Shown piece after piece: positions 56,418 to 64,000 of a stretch of 64,000 nt of DNA; within the stretch, counting starts at the first letter, position 1, and each line of letters opens with the position of its first letter. The notes under the pieces were generated by a model, which was not told where the DNA came from, did no database searches, and worked only from the letters and a program-made list of their open reading frames with translations. The DNA is from Monocercomonoides exilis (Eukaryota > Preaxostyla > Oxymonadida > Polymastigidae), in the NCBI GenBank assembly GCA_001643675.2, contig LSRY02000006.1, positions 2,013,816-2,077,815 of the forward strand, given 5' to 3'. The translations under genes and the position numbers were made by a program.

Positions 56418-59400
56418 ATGGCAGCAGAAGAAGAAGCGCATCCGTGCTCATCGAAAGAGCTGAAAGCGTATGCAAGACCGATATTTGCGCGGGAGTGGGA
56501 GAAGTACTACCCCACCGTGGTGCTGAAGGACTACGGGTTCGAGCGGGTGACGTGCAAGTGCGGGCACAACTATTGGCGCGCGTCGCCGGAGCGAACAGTT
56601 ATGCGTTGCTGCTGTTAGTGTTTTTGTGTTGAAGACTGTTTTTGGGGTGTTTTTGCGGGGGCCGTGTGATTTGTGTGATTTTTGTGTTTGTGTGTTTTGT
56701 GAATGTGTGCAGACATGCGGCGACAGCAACTGCGAAGGGAAGTACGGGCACATCGGGGTGGGGTGCGGGATCGGGGCGCAGGGCCACAAGATCACGTATA
56801 AGGAAGCGTGGGAAGGGTTTAAGAGGTGTGCAGGGCTGCAGCTGGGCAGCGTTTTATTTTTTTTTAATTAATTTCATCTCATCTCATTTCATTTCATTTT
56901 GATTTGGCTGTGGCTTTTGACTTTTGACTTGCAACTTGCGACTTGTGTGTTTCTGCTTTGGCGGGGTGTGGGTGATGCAGCTCGTTTGAGACGACGACGC
57001 CGCCGCATACAGCGATCAAGCGGTATCCGGTGGTGGCGCGGTGGCGAGATGATGTGGACTATGTGGCAGCAGGGATCTATGCGTTCCAGCCGTACTGCGT
57101 GAGCGGGGAGCTGAAGCCGCCGGCAAACCCGCTGATCTGCCCGCAGTTCTGCCTGCGGTTCAACGACCTGGACTCGATCGGGATTTCGGGGCGGCACTAC
57201 AGCGGGTTTGTGATGATTGGAATCCAGTCGTTCTATCCGCAGGAAGACACGGAGTACCCGCGGACGCGGCTGATTGAAAACAACCTGCGATGGCTGACGG
57301 AGACGCTGGGGATCCCGAAGGGGACATCACGTTTATCGAGGATGTGTGGGCTGGGGGCGGGAATCTGGGGCCGTGTGTGGAGTTCTTTGTGAAAGGGATT
57401 GAGGTGGGGAACATGGTGTTTATGGAGTTCAAGGCGGACATGGTGAAGAAGACGTGGGCGCCGCTACCGCTGCGGGTGATGGATGTGGGGATTGGGCTGG
57501 AGCGTATCCCGTTTCTGGTGAACGGGTCGAACACGTCGTACACGGATGTGTTTCCGGAGGCGCTGGCGTTTCTGAAGGAGAAGACGGGGGCGGAGGTGGA
57601 TGCGAGTGTGTGGCGGAAGTTTGGGCCGTACAGCTGCCTGCTGAACATTGACGAGTGCGAGGACATCGACAAGACGTGGGCAGAGATTGCGGAGCGGCTG
57701 GGGATGGAAGTGAAGACGCTGCGGGAGGGAGTGGAGCTGGGACGGGATCTGATTGTGGTTGCGGACCACACGCGGACGTTTCTGGTGGCGATTGAGGACG
57801 GGTCGCTGCCGTCGTCGACGGGAGGAGGGTCGAATCTGCGGAGCCTGCTGCGGCGGGTGTTTGCGGTGCTGGGGAATCGGGGGTGGTGGGAGAAGATCGG
57901 CGGGGTGGAAGGGCTTTGCGAGCTGATGGCGATCCACCGGGAGACGCTGCGGGGGCTGTACGGGACATTCACAGAGAACCCGTCGCTGGAGAAAATTGTG
58001 CGGAAGGAGTATGAGAAGTGGCGGGACACAGACAACGATGCAGTGGGGCGGATTATTGCAGTGCAGAACGAGCGAGCGAAGGAGATTGAGCGGAGGGAAG
58101 GGGCAGCGAAGGGCAGCAGCTCGTCTTCTGCCTCTTCATCTGCTTCATCATCATCTTCTTCAGCTCCGGCTGGAGGGAAGGGGAAGAAAGGCGGGGGGAA
58201 AGGAGGAAAAGACGGGAAGGCGGTGAAGGATGTGGAGCTGACGGTGGAGGACTGGATCAAGCTGTCGACGACATACGGGGTGATGCCAGACCAGATAGCG
58301 AAAGTGACGGGGCAGCAGATCCCGCAGAACTACTACTCGGAGCTGGCGGAGATGAAGGAGAAGACGACGCGGCAGCTGTCGACGGGGGTGAACGCGTATG
58401 CGGAGCAGATGAAAGGGGTGCCGGAGACGAAGGAGCTGCTGTATGCGCGGCGGGAGGAGTCGGATCCGGCGGTGGAGAAGCCGATGGATCTGGAGGACCT
58501 GGGGTTTGAGGGGAGGTGCATCCGGGTGTTTGTGAACAACGAGACGCGGGAGAGGGACCTGGTGGTGCTGGACGAGACGCTGTTCTATCCGACGTCGGGC
58601 GGGCAGGAGAACGACACAGGGAAGCTGTGGATCGAGTTTGGGGGAGGAGAAGGGGAGGAAGAATGCTCGTCGAGTTCATCGAGTTCATCGAGCGATGAGA
58701 AATGCAAGTGCAAGTGCAAGTGCGGGAAGAGGAAGGGGAAAGAGTTTGCAGTGGTGGATGTGGTGAAGTGTGGGCACTGTGTGGCGCACCGGGTGGTGCC
58801 AGCGCTGACAGAGGCAGAGGCGTCGGCGATTGCGAAGGGGTGGGAGAGTGGGGCTGGAGCAGGGGCGGTGAAGGCGTATGGAGAGGTTGACCGGGCGCGG
58901 CGGTACCAGCTGGCGTGCCACCACACCGCGACGCATCTGGTGCATGCAGCAGCGCAGCATGTGCTGGGGCCGCATGTGTGGCAGGCGTCGGCGAAGAAGA
59001 CGGTGAGCGGGGCGCACCTGGACATCACGCACTTTGCAGCGCTGACGCGGGAGGAGGTGCGGGCGATCCAGGACCGGGCGAACGCGCTGGTGATGGCGCG
59101 GCTGCCGATCACGAAGCGGCACATGAAGAAGGAGGATGCAGAGCGGGAGCACGGGTTCTCGCTGTACCAGGGCGGGGTGGTGCCGGGGCTGAATGTGCGA
59201 GTGGTGAGCATGGGGGATGCAGACGTGGAGGCGTGCTGCGGGTCGCACCTGAACAACACGCAGGAGGTGCTGCTGATCCGGGTTGTGGGGGCGACGCGGG
59301 AAGGAGACGGGGCGGTGCGGCTGGAGTTTGTGGCGGGGCCGCGGGCGCGGGAGAGCTACGAGGAGCTGGACGAGCGGGACAGCCAGATCTGCAAGGCGTG

Positions 59401-60144
59401 GGCGACGACGCCGGCGGAGTTCTACTCGTGTGCGGTGAAGTTCTTTGATGCGTACAAGCTGTCGCTGACGCTGCTGCCGAAGTACCAGAACGAGATTGTG
59501 AAGCGGGCGTTTACTCGGTCGAATGCGGCGCTGACGCTGGTGGCGACGGCAGACTTCTCGAACCTGACGTGGTGCATTGCGCGTGCGCCAGTGGCAGCGA
59601 AGCGAGCGATCCGGGCAGCGCAGGAGCAGGCAGAGAAGGCAGAGAAAGAAAAAGGGGAGAAAGGGGCAGAGAGCAGCGAGGCATTCATTGGAAGTCCGAA
59701 TGGGAAGTGGGGGGTTGTGTTTGTGGGGCCGACATATGTGTATGGGATCCTCGGCTGGGTGCCTCCCGCAACATCCTCATCCTCCTCCCTCATCATCATC
59801 GGAATTGGAATCAGAGGAGATCACGATGGAAGGGCTGAAGGCAGTTGTGGATGCAGCCAATGCAGCAACTGAGCCAGCTGCTTCGTCATCACCCTCATCC
59901 TCGTCATCCTCGTCATCCTCATCAACTTCTCCAGCACCAGCAGGAGCGGCAGGTGGAGCAAAGAAGAAGGACAAGGCAGCGCCTTTGGTGGTGGAGGTGG
60001 GGAAAGGGAAGGCAGGGGTGAAGCAGGAGGGAAGGGAAGCCGCTGCCGAACTGGACAGTGCAGCTGAAGTGTGTGTTGCTGCGATCGTGGCAGCCGGTGG
60101 TGGGGTACTTCGAGAAGCATGGGTTTGTGCAGCTGGATCTGTGA
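56418..60144 (+). CDS. AARS: Archaeal-type alanyl-tRNA synthetase, right-arm copy (frame-broken)
   Basis: Second copy of the synthetase with the same exon plan: 56418-56597, 56713-56825, 56981-60144. The long frame from about 57320 to about 59790 covers most of the catalytic region, the editing domain (HHTATH, CCGSHLNN) and the start of the C-terminal domain without interruption. Compared with the left copy it lacks one G near 57320 (in the run after ATCCCGAA), has an extra C near 59785 and an extra G near 60030. These are different breaks from those in the left copy. Each copy is intact where the other is broken, which fits random sequencing or polishing error in homopolymers. If real, neither gene as written would give a full-length enzyme. 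Confidence 0.88.
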
Positions 60145-61230
60145 TTGCAGCACAAAAGAGGGGAAAAATGAAGGAGGAAAGGCAGCAGATGTCCTTTTGA
60201 GAGTTTGAGAGTTGTTGGCTGACGAAGGGGCATGACTGGCCATAATTGCTTCGAATATTCATGTTTCTGCATTCATTCGTTGCTCTGTTGTTTCTCTCAG
60301 TACTTTTATTTCTTTATTTATTTATTTAATTTTTTTTTATTCATCAATTATCAATCATAGTCATTAACGTAATCATAATAATTATTATCTTCTTTATCTT
60401 TGTCTTCCTTTTCTCGTTTTGTTTTTTATGTTTGCCTTTGCCTTTGCTTTCACTTCTGCTCTGCGATGCTCTACTGAATGGGCATTGGCTGCACCCACAA
60501 CACGCTGTACACTCTATTTAGCAAACATTCACTTTCTTTTCTTTCTCATTCTCTTATTATTGGTGGTGGTAGATGATTGGCCCACTTCTCTGTGCATTTA
60601 TTGAGAAAATGACCAAAAGGTTCACCAAAAATTATTTGCAGATGGGAACAGACCTCCTCTCTTTTCTTAACCTTTGTCTGTTCAACCTCTCCTGTCGCTT
60701 CAATTTTCATTCTCACGTCAAATGTGGAGAATAACCATGAGCACAAAAAGCAGACAAGAAGGCATGGGAAAAATAAAGTTCTTTGAAATCATTGTTTCAT
60801 CAAAACTCTTTCGTTTTTGTTTTGATTGTTCAGAATTGTGAAAAGATGCCAATGCTTTTATCGGAATGTTGTTGTGTACTAGCTGTGGCCCAAACGAACA
60901 AATTCAATGCCTTACTCCCCACATCTCCAAATTGTTGAAACTGTTTGAAATGACAACTCCTTTCAAAACAAAAAACAAAAAGTGAAATAAAAGATAAAAA
61001 GAAAACAGAAGGGAAAACAGAAGCTTTCCATCTTTACCCATTGCAACACACCCAACAACCAAAAACAGGTGAAAGGCATCTGACTCTCTCAATGAAAGAG
61101 CCAATACCCCACAAAAACAAACAAAAAACATTCAAAGCTCAAATGCTTCTGTTTTCTTCTCTTCCCATCCAATCCCAAATGGTATCTTCACAAGCTCCAC
61201 AAACACAAACACCAACCCCTCAAACACTTT
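60145..61230. other. Convergent intergenic region (right arm)
   Basis: Mirror of 47750-48840, with the same T/A-rich tracts. No gene seen. A T-run differs by one base from the left arm. Confidence 0.55.
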
Positions 61231-64000
61231 TCATCTCTCGCTCATCAAGCTCCAACTCCCATTCCCACTCCCATTGTTTGTTCCGTTTGTGTCTTCCTCA
61301 ACATCCACAGCATCCGACACAGTCATGACTAAACCTCCTGCCGGAAACCGCTGGATAAACTCTCGCTTCAGCCCAGCCAGCGTGGGCCGTTGTTCCGGAA
61401 CTGCTGAAAGGCACTGGCCAACCACTGTGCTCAGACTTCCCGTGCTCTTCACATCCTTCCTCGGTCTCTCCCCATTCACAATCTTCTGCCCCGCCACCTC
61501 TGCCTCATACTCCCCAAACGGGATCTCCAGCGTCAAGCACTCCCACAGCATCATCCCAATCGAGAATGCCACCGACTCCTTCGTTGCTCCCATGTTTTTG
61601 TTGATCAACAACTCTGGCGCCTTCCACCTCAAGCACTCCTTCCTGGAATCATCCTCATCCTCAAAAGCTGATGAAGGCAGAGAGTCATCATCATCATCAC
61701 TTGCAGATGTCACAACTGTTGTTGATGAGATCGATGATGAAGTGTCTGAGTCTGATGAGCAGTCGGAGTGGAGGGCAATGCAGATCACCATGTGTTCTGA
61801 GAAAAGAACAATGTGAGGACTCAGATTGGCCAGTGAAGATAATCCGTTTTCCATCTCATCAAAGGAGTGAAGTGCAAGATTGGCCACCCAGAACAGGATC
61901 TGGGCAGCTGTCTGCTCTCTTTGTTGAAGACTTCCAATCGCCATCTCTTTCTTCTCATTCCTCCCATGAAGCAGCATGAACAGCGAATCCCTCAGATCCA
62001 CAATCAATTTCTCATGAGGAGACGAACAGGCCATTGCATCCACCAGATTAGACATAGATGAAGTGGTTGGGCACAGATCCTCCCCTCGAACAAATGTGGA
62101 ATCTGAATCAGTTGTTGAAGTGGTTGAGGTGGATGGTGATGGAGTCTGTTTTCTAATTTCCTCTTCTTCAACCTTTTCCAATGCCCAATCTGGGATCTTG
62201 TCTGAGTCCTTTCCCAAGATGTATTCAGTTGAACCACTCTCGCTCAAAAGATACTCTTCAGACTCCGAATGCACCATCTCCTTTCCATTCATTCTCTTCT
62301 TGATCCTCTCTTCATTCTTCTTCTCTGCCTCTCTCTCTGCTCTCCTCCACTGCTCTTCAGGCGACATCTCCATCGTCACCATCTCAAAAGCCTTCGGATC
62401 TTTTCTGATGTTATCATCAACAATCTCTCTCAGATCTTTATTCTCATTTTTAGCTTTTCTCCATCGAATAATAGATATGATCAATGCAATCAAAAGTATT
62501 ACTACAATTACAACACACACAATCAACACCCATGAAAATTTTCCTCCTTTCCCACCTTCAGCAATTCTATCTTCTCCATCAACCTTGGGCTCACTTTTAT
62601 TTTTGATGATGAACGACTCTGTCGATGAAGGAGACTCTGCATTTCCAAAGAGGATGCACACTTTCACTTCTGTCTGCGCTGATGCTCCCGAAACAACAGA
62701 CAACGGAATCTTCCCCACAGCTTCATCCTCGCTCACATGCCCCGCCTCCTCAAATTCGAAACACTCAATCTGCTCAACATCTTCAACAACAACCACAACC
62801 CTGAACGACAGGTTGCACGGAATAAGGAGTGACCCCACAAATCTCACTCTCGCCTCTGACACATTTTCTGCTTCTGATGATTCTTCCACTCTCACCTCTC
62901 TCAGCGTGGGGATGAAGAACGAAGAGCCTCTGTCTTCTGTGATCCCCTTCACATTGCACCCTTCGTTCAGCATCCACATCGAGCTCCTCGCCCCCATCCC
63001 GTCTCCGCCCTTCACACTCACCACGTCCACTTCTCCCATCCCGCTGCACAAAATGTTCCTCCGATACGACGGATACTTCTCCATCCCTTGGCCTGTTCCC
63101 CTCAAACACCCCCTTCTCCACAACAACACTCCCCCAACCACTCCCATCCCTCCCTCTGCCCCATCCCTCACTGTCGTGTCTCTCACCACCCCCTTGCTCT
63201 CCACCAGCTCCACCAGCGATCCATTCCATCTGCACATCTCATCCCCCTGTGCATTTCCCAGACTCTCTTTGTCCTTTCCCACTTTCCCCTCAAACAACGA
63301 TCCCTCCACCACCAGCTCCCCACTCCCCTCAACACTCATGATCTGCCCCTTCCTTCCAGGCGTTGTGTTGTTGCCAAACGAACAGTTTGCAACCACCATC
63401 TCCACATCCTCCAATCTCGCCTCAACAGCACATGCCCCCTCTGTGCTTCGCCTGATGTTCCTCACAAAGAGTGTGCCACCTTCACAGATCCTCCTTCCTT
63501 CACTCCCCTTCCCCTTCCCTCATCATCTTCACCATCATCGCCATCTCCAACACTCACAACAGAGCAGCCTCCACACACAACATCCCAACACTCCATTTCT
63601 TTCACTGTGACCTTTGCCCCTGTGCCGATCCACATCACCGACTCTCCCACATCCAGCTCCCTCGCCTCAAACCCAACAACTCCCACAACACTGCTCTCCT
63701 CAAACCGCATCAGTGCCTTTCTCCCACATATCCCCTCCACCCGCGACTCCCTCATCTCAAACCTCCCCGACACCACCCTCACCAGCGTGTGCTCCACCAC
63801 AATCCCTCTCCCTCTGATGAAAACACTCCCCGCGAAATCGTGCAGCTCCCATTCAGCTCCACCACAAGACACTCATGTGCCGACCGGAATCCTCCCCGAA
63901 ACACCATCCCCATGTTTTCCAGCCACACCTCCTCTGAGCATTCCACAACCCCCTCTGCCAACGGCTCCTGCTCCACCTCCTCCCAGAAACACCACCTTCG
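61231..64000 (-). CDS. Receptor-like surface protein, right-arm copy, 5' part beyond the window
   Basis: Copy of the 3' part of the gene at 39975-47749: end of the ectodomain, juxtamembrane RRNILCSG/FFIPTLREV block, TM helix near 62460-62540 and the kinase-like C-lobe (RWKAPELL, FSIGMMLWECL). It is readable in one frame from 63465 to 61231, with a second frame at 63872-63462 upstream. Against the left copy it has one extra G near 63188 that restores the frame, a 5-bp deletion near 63090, one T fewer near 63468 and one G fewer near 63807. Whether the N-terminal ectodomain exists on this side cannot be seen. Confidence 0.72.

Larger units (their letters stand above)
56387..64000 (-). repeat. 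Large inverted repeat, right arm (continues past the window)
   Basis: Mirror of 44975-52598. The inner edge at 56387 is 31 bp upstream of the synthetase ATG, exactly as in the left arm. Identity continues to the last base apart from scattered 1-bp differences, so the true arm is longer than 7.6 kb. Confidence 0.9.

Noticed and set aside
1-64000. tRNA genes, rRNA, riboswitches and CRISPR arrays
   Set aside because: GTTCGA-like strings near 5945, 6803 and 34706 were examined; none has a flanking T-arm stem or A-box at the right distance. No regularly spaced repeats of CRISPR type were seen.

Overview
This window reads as nuclear DNA of a microbial eukaryote, most likely a metamonad of the oxymonad/Preaxostyla type (inference). 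Evidence: many spliceosomal introns of about 50-230 nt with GTATGT/GTTTGT-like donors; standard stop codons; an alanyl-tRNA synthetase of archaeal rather than bacterial/eukaryotic type, as reported from diplomonads and parabasalids; and very large surface proteins combining a signal peptide, beta-helix-like repeats, one membrane segment and a degenerate protein-kinase-like tail, an architecture I associate with oxymonad genomes. No tRNA, rRNA, CRISPR array or bacterial-style operon was seen. Layout, left half: a seven-exon MPS1/TTK-type spindle-checkpoint kinase with a huge Ser-rich N-terminus (379-4334, -); AT-rich DNA with a 375-bp-arm fold-back element (5075-5894) and a decayed pogo-like transposon with TA target duplication and 41-bp terminal repeats (7175-9725); a giant seven-exon gene for about 4,262 residues (9992-23509, -); a two-RRM polypyrimidine-tract-binding-like protein (23744-24438, +); a small membrane protein (25170-25394, -); a second fold-back element (25558-26602); and a 1,601-residue low-complexity protein with a zinc knuckle (27159-31964, -). 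Middle: 32-37 kb is a repeat-rich AT desert with decayed inverted repeats, a second broken pogo-like transposase and a third fold-back element (36163-36560). Right half: composition becomes GC-rich and G-rich on the coding strand. It holds a 629-residue unknown protein (37263-39228, -) and a giant receptor-like surface protein (39975-47749, +), followed by a large inverted repeat. Each arm is at least 7.6 kb (44975-52598 and 56387-64000, the second cut by the window end) and carries the 3' part of the receptor gene plus a complete archaeal-type alanyl-tRNA synthetase. The 3.8-kb spacer holds a single AT-rich gene for a related beta-helix membrane protein without the kinase-like tail (52850-56330, -). 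The arms are nearly identical; the differences I found are mostly single-base changes in homopolymer runs and break reading frames differently in each arm, so uncorrected long-read error is a serious alternative to true pseudogenisation. The receptor, its partial copy and the spacer gene form a family sharing tandem Cys-Gly modules and a conserved juxtamembrane block. The palindrome around a variable surface gene is the feature most worth checking.
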